Source of the DNA: Bacteroidia bacterium
GTDB taxonomy: Bacteria > Bacteroidota > Bacteroidia > Bacteroidales > Azobacteroidaceae
Reading direction: 5' to 3'
Assembly (NCBI GenBank): GCA_025996895.1
Contig: BNTW01000114.1
Span: 1 to 6,411, forward strand
Length of the DNA: 6,411 bases
Part shown: one piece after another, positions 1 to 6,411 of the stretch
Numbering within the stretch: position 1 is the first letter of the stretch
Layout: every line of letters begins with the position of its first letter
Translations under genes and position numbers: made by a program
Notes under the pieces: generated by a model
Told to the model about the DNA's origin: nothing
Database searches by the model: none
What the model saw: the letters and a program-made list of their open reading frames with translations, nothing else

Positions 1-224
1 TTTACACTCCGGTTTCCGGGTAGTAACAGGACTTCGTTTTGTTCGGCAAACTCATCCAACCGGATATGCCTGATGTCGTTCGTGTTCATCGGTTCGGAAC
101 TTTGCCGCCGGCTTCCTTCAGATTCCACCTCACAATGGACACCCTTGCCTTGAGCTAATGGTTGGCTACTACCTGCCCCCATAGTGGACTTACACCACCA
201 AGTTAATTGCCATGCACGGCACAC
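1..224 (-). mobile_element. Group II intron, 5' part (domain I), truncated by window edge
   Basis: Read on the minus strand, the segment starts at 224 with GTGTGCCGTGCATGGC, which fits the GUGYG 5' boundary of group II introns. It continues with blocks I recognise from bacterial group II intron domain I: GGTGGTGTAAGTCCACTAT (about 199-181), CAAGGCAAGGGTGTCC (about 152-137), GGTGGAATCTGAAGGAAGC (about 129-111), GAACACGAAC (about 87-78) and GGATGAGTTTGCC (about 57-45), followed by an AACAAAACGAAGTCC block. These are RNA structural elements, and no reading frame is expected here. The reverse transcriptase/maturase gene, domains V and VI and the 3' splice site would lie beyond position 1. The intron shares the operon's transcription direction and begins just past the terminator hairpin, leaving every gene intact. 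Identification rests on remembered conserved blocks, not a covariance-model search, and I do not assign a structural class. Whether the intron is complete and mobile cannot be judged here. Confidence 0.85.
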
Positions 225-259
225 CAATAAGGAAACCGCCCACAAAGGATTGGGGCGGT
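225..259 (-). terminator. Intrinsic terminator-like hairpin after the operon
   Basis: On the minus strand, ACCGCCC (259-253) and GGGCGGT (241-235) form a perfect 7-bp GC-rich stem around an 11-nt loop. The stem is followed by TTCCTTATTG, a broken U-tract. It lies 27 bp beyond the stop codon of the last operon gene, where a rho-independent terminator is expected. The interrupted U-run makes it weaker than a textbook terminator. The group II intron starts at 224, so the original downstream sequence, which may have held more U residues, is displaced. The ten bases after the stem form the 5' exon edge of that intron. Confidence 0.65.
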
Positions 260-264
260 CTTCG

Positions 265-291
265 ATTAATACAATACGTCTCCGTATTAAT
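265..291. repeat. Nested inverted repeats across the last stop codon
   Basis: ATTAATAC (265-272) is repeated in inverted form as GTATTAAT (284-291). Inside it, AATACG (273-278) and CGTATT (283-288) form a second hairpin with a 4-nt TCTC loop. The two stems share bases 284-288, so only one can form at a time. The arms cover the TAA stop (289-287) of the lipid-binding-family gene. In RNA this could act with the nearby terminator hairpin or protect the 3' end, but the AT-rich stems are weak and no function is shown. Confidence 0.4.
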
Positions 292-847
292 GCTCGTCTT
301 CAGTAAATCCGGTTTTACGGAAACCTGAAACTTTCATATAAGTAAAGCCATAACTGTCGTCGCTAAACTTAACATAGAAAACAATGCTATCTGCCGGATT
401 TCCACTGGGTGTTGTTGCTGCATCTTTCAGTACTTTACCGCCGATAATACTTACATCGCAATCATCATACGCTAAATTGGGTGTTTCGTCTATTTCAAAA
501 GTTTTAACATCATTGTTTGCTTTGACTTTTACTTTATAGTCCCAAAAAGTATGATTGTCATCTACAATCAATTCGGTAGGAATGTTAGCTGCCGAATTAT
601 AAGTCAGCACACTCGTAACACCGGTGCCATAGATATCGTCCCACTCCCAGCTTTCTATATTAGCAGGATTAGGCATAGCACCTTCATCTTCGAAAATGTA
701 CAGATATTCATCAACACTCTGTTGTACGGTTACTACCCATTCGCCCGACAGTTCATAATCTGCCGAATACCAATTTTCATATTCATGCTCACACGAAGTT
801 GCAATGAAAGCTCCTATTACTGTGATTATTAAAAATATCTTTTTCAT
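287..847 (-). CDS. Surface lipoprotein, lipid-binding putative hydrolase family (PF12888-like)
   Basis: This 186-residue lipoprotein is probably an accessory subunit of the SusC/SusD importer encoded upstream. A lysine-start signal peptide ends in the lipobox IATSC with the acylated Cys at residue 19. The following EHEYE is acidic, as in Bacteroidota lipoproteins exported to the cell surface. The mature part matches my memory of the PF12888 family: an LSGEWVV strand near residues 33-39, a DNHTFWDYKVKVK segment in the middle, then NPADSIVFYVKFSDD (about 150-164) and the C-terminal signature SGFRKTGFTED (174-184). The family name comes from structural resemblance to lipid-binding calycin-like folds; I see no catalytic motif and do not infer enzyme activity. 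The start lies 9 bp after the preceding stop in an A-rich context without a Shine-Dalgarno sequence, and is the only start that preserves the signal peptide. It is the last gene of the operon and, by gene order, resembles B. thetaiotaomicron BT_2261. Family assignment is fairly firm; the precise role is inferred. Confidence 0.85.
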   Translation of the reverse strand: MKKIFLIITVIGAFIATSCEHEYENWYSADYELSGEWVVTVQQSVDEYLYIFEDEGAMPNPANIESWEWDDIYGTGVTSVLTYNSAANIPTELIVDDNHTFWDYKVKVKANNDVKTFEIDETPNLAYDDCDVSIIGGKVLKDAATTPSGNPADSIVFYVKFSDDSYGFTYMKVSGFRKTGFTEDEH

Positions 848-856
848 ATTACTTAC

Positions 857-1567
857 TTATTTTTTAGTGATAGTTTGATTAAACACATAACTTCCTACAT
901 ACGATGCAGCAAGAGTAATAACTCCTGTTGCAGGATCGTAAGTACCATCAGCATAATCCATTCCATCTCCCCAGCCATTATTATGACTATACAACAATGT
1001 AAGTGTATTATCCGGGTAGAATAAAAGATAACCGGTCATATTATAAGCACTACCGTAACCTGCTCGTTGCGCATACCAACCTCCAAAAAGATCGCTGACG
1101 TATAAAACACCGGAATAAACCTGTGTGAATGATATTTCAAAATCTTTTCCGTAAGCAACTTCTGCGCCCGAAGAATTTACATGTCTGTAGCTACTGCCGC
1201 TCACAATGTAAGCACCATTTTGAATAGGTGCTGATTGGGTTACATCAACTACATATACTTCGCGCTCTGCCGATGCAGTAAAGCCATCTTTATTAACTGC
1301 CGAATAGGTAATAACATAACGCCCTACCTTATTAGCATTTACAGTACCCGAAACATCTACTTTGTCGGTTACATCAACGCCTGCTTCTGTTGCCTTAACC
1401 CCCGGATCTGTCCAAGAACTACCCGCTTGGATAAAATTAACAGCCCCTTCGTTTAATTCAAAATCAACATAATACGTTATTCTCGAAATGTCTTCTGTTT
1501 CTTTTTCGCAAGAAAAAAGTAGAAACACAGAAGCAATTATTAAACAATATTTATATAATACTTTCAT
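857..1567 (-). CDS. Surface lipoprotein with DUF5011 Ig-like and DUF5012 (BT_2262-like) domains
   Basis: This 236-residue lipoprotein is probably an accessory part of the outer-membrane importer. The signal peptide ends in LLFSC with Cys20 lipidated, and the acidic EKETED after it fits a surface-export signal. Residues about 31-108 form an immunoglobulin-like DUF5011 domain. It is recognisable from the pattern AGSSWTDPGVKATEAGVDVT (48-67), then VSGTVNANKVGRYVITYSAVNKDG and the closing EREVYVVD. Residues about 113-236 are a glycine- and aromatic-rich beta domain of DUF5012 type, with YLLFYPDNTLTLLY and the near-terminal GTYDPATGVITL. The protein has no enzyme motif, so a structural or ligand-contacting role is likely. 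The gene starts 24 bp after the susD-like stop, preceded by AAAGAT directly against the ATG, and is followed 9 bp later by the last gene. Position and domains parallel B. thetaiotaomicron BT_2262. Domain names come from pattern recognition and should be confirmed by profile search. Confidence 0.85.
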   Translation of the reverse strand: MKVLYKYCLIIASVFLLFSCEKETEDISRITYYVDFELNEGAVNFIQAGSSWTDPGVKATEAGVDVTDKVDVSGTVNANKVGRYVITYSAVNKDGFTASAEREVYVVDVTQSAPIQNGAYIVSGSSYRHVNSSGAEVAYGKDFEISFTQVYSGVLYVSDLFGGWYAQRAGYGSAYNMTGYLLFYPDNTLTLLYSHNNGWGDGMDYADGTYDPATGVITLAASYVGSYVFNQTITKK

Positions 1568-1591
1568 ATCTTTATTTTTTGAAATTAAAAA

Positions 1592-3097
1592 TTACTTACC
1601 TGTTTTCTTATTCCACCATACTCTTTCGCCAATATTTGCCTTTTGAGAGGGGTGATTATTATTCCTGAACATATAGGATTCCGGATAAGTCGGTGAAGCA
1701 GGTATATTTCCACTTAATGTACCACGTCCTGCAACGGAAATTGTCAGATCTCCAACGGGAAAATTAGCCCATGCACTTTTGCGGTCTCTTTCGATATCAA
1801 TTTCATTTACAGAAGGATATTTTGTCCGGTTTCTTTCAAGAAACGACTCAATATGTTGATAGTTGCAGTTAGCTACCCATTTTTGCATAGCAATTTGCTT
1901 AATTTGAGCTTCAGTACTGCCGCCTTTCCATTTAGCATAACCCTCTCCTTCCAAAATGCTGTAATCCGAAATGCTGTGTTTATTTAATGAAGCGATTACT
2001 CCTGCTTCATAAAAATCTTTTGCTTTTGCATTTCCGGCACGTGCATAAACTTCCGCTATCTGGAAATTCACTTCCCAAGCCGAAATCAATGGAATATCCA
2101 TATCCGGATATAAAACCACTTTTGCATAAGTTTCTTTATCATCGGTAGTTCCATTCCCATCTGAGTCTTCTTTTGAACCGAAATCACCGAAGAAAGCACC
2201 TTTCACTCCACTGCTAAATAATGTTGCCAAACGCGGGTCAGTATTTATAGAAAGATAATCAATGAATGTTTTACAAGCGATAACATTTTGAGAAAAATAA
2301 TTTGCTCCACCTTCCTGAAATTCTCTCATCGGATGGCGTTTTCCTTCCATCGAATCGTCCCAAATACTTCCCGGAATACTTGCAGACCCGGTCAACAAAT
2401 CTGCACTTTGAATGAAACTCAATACTTCAGCATTGTTATATCCTTCGGTTTCCGAAAGGCGAAGCAATAGTTTCAATTTTAATGAGTTAGCAAATCTATA
2501 CCATTGATTTAAGTCGCCTCCGAAAATGTAATCGTAAGTTCCTTCTATCGAAGAGTTGCTTAAATCAATTTTCAACAAATCATTGATACGAGTTTTAAGG
2601 TCTGCATAAATATCTTGCTGTTTATCTTGTTTAGGGTGCAAAATACCTTCATTCCCTTTTAACGCTTCAAAATAAGGCATATCACCCCATACATCCGTTA
2701 CAATTTGCCAAGCATAAATAGACAATGCTTCTGCAATGAAATAATAGCCTTTGTTCTCGTCATTGATCGTCATTTCTTTGATACGCTTCAAATCTGTTAA
2801 CGGCTGAGCTAATAAAGATTGATAAGCGGTATTAAAATCTTGCGGTTGATATTCGCATAATGCCTTAAACTGTGAAGCAGTTGTGGATTGTGTCCAATAT
2901 TCAACCCAAAAACCGCCGCCAAAACCGAAATGCCACCCCATCAGGTTATTTGCTATGCCTACTTCTACTGCAGGCAACAAAACTTTAGCCGAAGGAATTT
3001 CTTCAAGTGCATTCGGGTCATGATTAACATCTAACCAATCGCTGCAACTTGCGAACATCACGGCTGTTATGAATAATAAGATTATATTCTTTTTCAT
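1592..3097 (-). CDS. SusD/RagB-family nutrient-binding outer-membrane lipoprotein (SusD-like_2 type)
   Basis: This 501-residue lipoprotein is predicted to form the extracellular lid of the SusC barrel encoded just upstream: it binds the substrate and closes over the pore. The signal peptide ends in MFASC with Cys18 lipidated, and the mature N-terminus CSDWLDVNHDPNA is typical of the family. Hallmarks follow in order: an aromatic/glycine segment GWHFGFGGGFWVEYWTQ (54-70), the VTDVWGDMPYFEAL motif (133-146), the helical QWYRFANSLKLKLLLRLS motif (198-215) and a C-terminal tail with YPESYMFRNNN and ERVWWNKK. The helical repeats are of SusD's TPR-like fold. These motifs place it in the SusD-like_2/PF12771 branch rather than with starch SusD itself. 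Length is normal and I see no break. It starts 23 bp after the susC-like stop. An AGGA sits only one base before the ATG, too close to be a normal ribosome binding site. Ligand specificity cannot be read from sequence. Confidence 0.95.
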   Translation of the reverse strand: MKKNIILLFITAVMFASCSDWLDVNHDPNALEEIPSAKVLLPAVEVGIANNLMGWHFGFGGGFWVEYWTQSTTASQFKALCEYQPQDFNTAYQSLLAQPLTDLKRIKEMTINDENKGYYFIAEALSIYAWQIVTDVWGDMPYFEALKGNEGILHPKQDKQQDIYADLKTRINDLLKIDLSNSSIEGTYDYIFGGDLNQWYRFANSLKLKLLLRLSETEGYNNAEVLSFIQSADLLTGSASIPGSIWDDSMEGKRHPMREFQEGGANYFSQNVIACKTFIDYLSINTDPRLATLFSSGVKGAFFGDFGSKEDSDGNGTTDDKETYAKVVLYPDMDIPLISAWEVNFQIAEVYARAGNAKAKDFYEAGVIASLNKHSISDYSILEGEGYAKWKGGSTEAQIKQIAMQKWVANCNYQHIESFLERNRTKYPSVNEIDIERDRKSAWANFPVGDLTISVAGRGTLSGNIPASPTYPESYMFRNNNHPSQKANIGERVWWNKKTGK

Positions 3098-3120
3098 ATC
3101 CTGTGAAATTTAAATTATTA

Positions 3121-6100
3121 TTAAAATGAAACTTTTAATCCAAACGTGTACACTTTGTTGGATGGGTTAGTAGCGAACTCACCAAATTTACCTGCAATGC
3201 TGTTACCGAATGTAGTAGTTTCCGGGTCAATATACAGGTTTTCTTCGGGAGTCCATAACAAAATACCATTAACTGCAGCTTTCAACGCAACTGATTTCAA
3301 TTTCAGTTTTTGACAGAATTTTGCGGGAAGCTGATAGCCCAGCGAAATTTCTCTAAGCTTCAGATAGGACCGGTCTATGATAAATGCATCACCGTATTGC
3401 TTGTCGCCATAATAAGTATGTAATCCTATACTTGAGCCATTTTTGATAGGAACCAGATTTTCGCTGTATGTTTTGTCTGCGTTTTCAATAACCGAATTAG
3501 GTATTACAAACGGACGACGGTCGTTCTGTACCGTATAAGGTCCGCTTCCGACCCAGCCAAGGTAATCCATCGAATAAGAATACATATAGCCGCCATTACG
3601 AAAATCAAGCGTAGCTTCCAAACTAATTCCTTTGTATGTGATAGTGTTGGTCAATCCCATGCGGTATTTCTCGTTCACATCTTTACCAAGATAAACAGCG
3701 TCTGTAGTGGGCTGGGGCATACCATTACCATCAACAACCAGACATTCTTTTCCATCAATGATTGTGGTTTTATTATCTTGTGTTTTAAATTGTCCCATAG
3801 GCTTCCCTTCAACAGCATAAATTCCCATTCCACCGAAACCACTTAAATACACTTCAGGAGAAATTAATTTTTCCACCAAATTGTTGTTTTTTGTGAAATT
3901 ATATATCAAACTCCACTCAAAATTCTTTGTTTTGACAGGAACCAGATTAACCATCAATTCAATACCTTTATTTCTTACATCTGCCAAATTTGTCCATTGG
4001 GCAGTATATCCAGAAGTAGGATCTATATCCAAAACCTCAATCAACCCTTTGGTAAATTTATCATAATAGGTAAAATCAATTTTTACTCTGTTTTGGAATA
4101 AATATAATTCCGTACCTATTTCAAATTCATCGGTCAATTCAGGCTTAAGCACCTGATTACCTGCTGTATTAGAAACGGTGAATGCATTAACTCCTCCTAA
4201 TGGAAACGTCAAATTATCAATGCTGGGATATCCGGGATTTGTTACGGTGGAAGCAATAAATCTATCGTATACTGCATAAGGGTCTGTGTCTTTACCTGTA
4301 CGTCCGTAAGCAAGGCGTAATTTAGCAAAATCAAGTACTCCTGTCTCAATGTCCTGTGTTTTCAAGAAATCAGTTACTAAGAAACTTAACGTTCCACCAC
4401 CATAGTTATATGAATTGTCCTTTAAAGGCAGTGTTGATGAATGGTCGTTTCTGAAAGTACCTGTTAGATATAGATAATCCCTGAATCCTAAATCTGCATT
4501 TGCATATATACCCCACAAACGATATTTAGTAGACCTTTGCGAAGCTACTGCAGGAGACAATGTGTTTGAAAAATCATATAGCCCCGGAACATCAATGGAG
4601 GTAATTTCGCCTTGAAGTGCATCGTACGTCCGTTCATTAATATTTAATCCGGCAATGGCATTGAGCGAAAAATCATCAAATGTAGGAGTATAAGCCAAGA
4701 AAAAATCGTGGTTTGTTTGAACTCTCTGTCTTCTTATTTGAATGTAATTACCCGGATTTTCGTTTGAACTGCCATAATTAGGCGATTCCGGCGAAAAAGT
4801 AATAGCATCCAGATGCATGTCGGCAATAGTTGATTCGTAGTCGCCGCCAAAACGATAAGTTGCTTTCAAATTATTGAGAATATCATAATCCAATTGTATT
4901 TTTCCGAAAAATTTGTTTTTTCGTTGCAATGCTTCTTTTATGTCCAATACATAATAGGGATTTAATCCGTAAGGAGTAAAATAATTGTCGGGAGTATTGA
5001 ATATATTATTCTTGTTCCCTAAATCTACAATCGAAATATCGGTGGCGATTTCACTGAGTGAACGATAAATTGAATTATCTTGTCCGGTCGGTGATGCTTG
5101 ATTCAATTCATGACTAAAATTGATGGCTGTGGTGACAGTCAATTTTTTGTCTTTCCATGAAGCATTCGCACCCAATGTATATCTTTTATAAGAGTCATCG
5201 TCTGATGGAATAGGTCCATTCATACCATCGTAGGCAAACGAAGCTCTAAAAGTTGACTTCTCATTGCCTCCCGTAAATGACAATGCATGATTTTGTCCAA
5301 AACCCAACTCATAGAAATCGCGAATCCGGTTGTTCAAATAGACGTAAGGTTTTATTTGTTGGCTGTTATTCACCACATGCCCCCAAACGCGATCTTTTCC
5401 GTCGAATGCCGCACCCCAGTTGCCATTTTCGTCCAACGCTCGCAAACCGCCCCAGCCTTGTCCAAATAGGGTCTGTTCTTGCGGTAACCGACCTACCTGC
5501 GCTACATTGACGCCACCTGAATAATCTACGGTCAATTTCCCTTGGGAGTTTTTACCCGATTTAGTTGTAATCATGATTACACCTTGTGAAGCTCTCGATC
5601 CATATAAAGCGGAAGCAGCCGAACCTTTCAAGATGGAAATATTTTCAATATCATTCGAATTGATGGCATTGATACCCGAGCCGAAATCCGCCTGACTATT
5701 TAGCGTATTTGTTCCTAAACGAACATCTCCTGATTGATTTTGATTGTTGGTAAGGGGGATGCCATCTACAATATATAATGGCTGATTATTACCAAAAGTA
5801 TTAAAACCACGTATATTAACGTTTTGTGTTCCTCCAAAGTTTGAAGAAGATTGAATATCAACTCCTGCTACTTTGCCTGCCAATGCCTGCATCGGATTTG
5901 AAATCGCCGTTTTAGCAATTTCTTCTCCATTGATAGAAGTCGCCGAATAGCCCAGCGATTTTTTATCCCTCGAAATACCCAAGGCCGTTACTACCACTTC
6001 CCCCAACACTTTCGCATCCGGCGTCAATGCTACCAATACGTCTGTCCCTGCCGAAACTTCCGCTTCAGCATATCCAATGTATTTTACTACCAAAGTGTTC

Positions 6101-6300
6101 GCGGAAGCCGGTACGGAAAATGAAAATTTCCCATCCAGATCCGTTACTGTCCCTGCAGTTGTCCCTTTAGCAATAACAGACGCACCGATCACAGGCTCTC
6201 CGTTTTCGTCGATCACAGTGCCCGAAACCGTTTTGTTCTGTGCGATTGCCAAACTCATGCTTATGAAAAAGCACACTAACCATAAAGTCAATCTTTTCAT
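3121..6300 (-). CDS. SusC/RagA-family TonB-dependent outer-membrane transporter
   Basis: This 1059-residue TonB-dependent porin imports oligomeric nutrients across the outer membrane together with the SusD-like protein encoded next. The signal peptide MKRLTLWLVCFFISMSLAIA is followed by a CarboxypepD_reg-like beta-sandwich (about 23-98, VSGTVIDENGEPVIGASVIAKG). The SusC linker/TonB-box region LGEVVVTALGISRDKKSLGY follows (99-118). The plug domain spans about 120-250 and includes VNIRGFNTFG, PLYIVDGIPL (174-183) and ISILKGSAASALYGSRASQG (221-240). The rest is the 22-strand barrel, including SYLKLREISLGYQLP, and it ends in the outer-membrane signature Phe (GLKVSF). Length is normal and there is no frameshift. 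No N-terminal STN domain is present, so it is a plain importer and not a sigma/anti-sigma signalling transducer. The ATG at 6300 is the only start that keeps the signal peptide. It opens the operon, and its regulator is not in the window. Confidence 0.97.
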   Translation of the reverse strand: MKRLTLWLVCFFISMSLAIAQNKTVSGTVIDENGEPVIGASVIAKGTTAGTVTDLDGKFSFSVPASANTLVVKYIGYAEAEVSAGTDVLVALTPDAKVLGEVVVTALGISRDKKSLGYSATSINGEEIAKTAISNPMQALAGKVAGVDIQSSSNFGGTQNVNIRGFNTFGNNQPLYIVDGIPLTNNQNQSGDVRLGTNTLNSQADFGSGINAINSNDIENISILKGSAASALYGSRASQGVIMITTKSGKNSQGKLTVDYSGGVNVAQVGRLPQEQTLFGQGWGGLRALDENGNWGAAFDGKDRVWGHVVNNSQQIKPYVYLNNRIRDFYELGFGQNHALSFTGGNEKSTFRASFAYDGMNGPIPSDDDSYKRYTLGANASWKDKKLTVTTAINFSHELNQASPTGQDNSIYRSLSEIATDISIVDLGNKNNIFNTPDNYFTPYGLNPYYVLDIKEALQRKNKFFGKIQLDYDILNNLKATYRFGGDYESTIADMHLDAITFSPESPNYGSSNENPGNYIQIRRQRVQTNHDFFLAYTPTFDDFSLNAIAGLNINERTYDALQGEITSIDVPGLYDFSNTLSPAVASQRSTKYRLWGIYANADLGFRDYLYLTGTFRNDHSSTLPLKDNSYNYGGGTLSFLVTDFLKTQDIETGVLDFAKLRLAYGRTGKDTDPYAVYDRFIASTVTNPGYPSIDNLTFPLGGVNAFTVSNTAGNQVLKPELTDEFEIGTELYLFQNRVKIDFTYYDKFTKGLIEVLDIDPTSGYTAQWTNLADVRNKGIELMVNLVPVKTKNFEWSLIYNFTKNNNLVEKLISPEVYLSGFGGMGIYAVEGKPMGQFKTQDNKTTIIDGKECLVVDGNGMPQPTTDAVYLGKDVNEKYRMGLTNTITYKGISLEATLDFRNGGYMYSYSMDYLGWVGSGPYTVQNDRRPFVIPNSVIENADKTYSENLVPIKNGSSIGLHTYYGDKQYGDAFIIDRSYLKLREISLGYQLPAKFCQKLKLKSVALKAAVNGILLWTPEENLYIDPETTTFGNSIAGKFGEFATNPSNKVYTFGLKVSF

Positions 6301-6363
6301 AAATCTTACTTTAAATTAAACATATAAAAACTCACTATTTTCATTCTCTCTATTATTCTGTAT

Positions 6364-6396
6364 ATAAAATACCGTCGCTTAAAACCATCTATCAAA
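6364..6396 (-). promoter_or_regulatory. Candidate Bacteroides-type promoter of the operon
   Basis: On the minus strand a TTTG (6396-6393) is followed, after 21 bases, by TATTTTAT (6371-6364). This partly fits the Bacteroidota primary-sigma consensus of a -33 TTTG and a -7 TAnnTTTG, with the two final positions of the -7 element mismatched. Transcription from here would give a 5' leader of roughly 55-60 bases before the susC-like ATG. The leader is very AT-rich, has no clear Shine-Dalgarno sequence and shows no strong hairpin or riboswitch. The surrounding DNA is AT-rich enough for a chance match, and a better promoter could lie beyond the window edge. Confidence 0.35.
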
Positions 6397-6411
6397 TAAA
6401 AAATCTTAATT

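Noticed and set aside
1..224. Possible coding remnant or other structured RNA in the first 224 bases
   Set aside because: No frame gives a family-like protein, and the ordered conserved blocks together with the GTGTG boundary fit group II intron domain I better than a coding remnant, retron or riboswitch.
551..832. 93-codon plus-strand open frame opposite the lipid-binding-family gene
   Set aside because: It lies wholly antisense to a well-supported lipoprotein gene, has no recognisable domain, and its composition is what the reverse of that gene would give.
3098..3120. AATTTAAATT palindrome (3107-3116) in the susC-susD gap, considered as a regulatory hairpin or operator
   Set aside because: It is a short AT-only palindrome with no loop or GC content in a 23-bp AT-rich gap, and is expected by chance.
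5277..5510. Overlapping plus-strand open frames of 77 and 60 codons inside the susC-like gene
   Set aside because: Both are antisense to the conserved barrel-coding region, overlap each other in different frames and resemble no protein family.
6077..6319. 80-codon plus-strand open frame across the susC-like start
   Set aside because: It is antisense to the signal peptide and CarboxypepD_reg-like region, and its sequence is a reverse-strand shadow.

Overview
The window looks like Bacteroidota DNA, most likely Bacteroidales. It carries a SusC-type TonB-dependent porin, a SusD-type lipoprotein and two further lipoproteins of families I know mainly from Bacteroides and its relatives. The genes are AT-rich, intergenic gaps are short, starts lack a canonical Shine-Dalgarno sequence, and the leader has a weak Bacteroides-type (-33/-7) promoter match. 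I cannot name the genus from sequence alone.

All coding sequence is on the minus strand, so transcription runs from high to low coordinates. Region 6301-6411 is the leader, with a candidate promoter. Then follow the susC-like gene (6300-3121), the susD-like gene (3097-1592), a DUF5011-plus-DUF5012-type lipoprotein gene (1567-857) and a lipid-binding/putative-hydrolase-family lipoprotein gene (847-287). The gaps are 23, 24 and 9 bp, so this is one operon. A terminator-like hairpin (235-259) follows the last gene. At position 224, on the same strand, the 5' end of a group II intron begins and runs off the window at position 1.

The four proteins should form one outer-membrane import machine. 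The SusC barrel spans the outer membrane and is energised by TonB. The SusD lipoprotein caps it as a ligand-binding lid, and the two small lipoproteins sit beside them on the cell surface. The order SusC, SusD, DUF5012-type lipoprotein, lipid-binding-type lipoprotein is the one I recall for Bacteroides thetaiotaomicron BT_2264-BT_2261, whose purified complex carried bound peptides. An oligopeptide substrate is therefore a reasonable hypothesis, supported by the absence of any carbohydrate-active enzyme in the window, but it is not proven.

The genes are intact and belong to known families. The most unusual item is the group II intron parked immediately behind the operon terminator. I see no tRNA, rRNA, CRISPR array, IS element or other mobile gene, and nothing that calls for a new kind of system.
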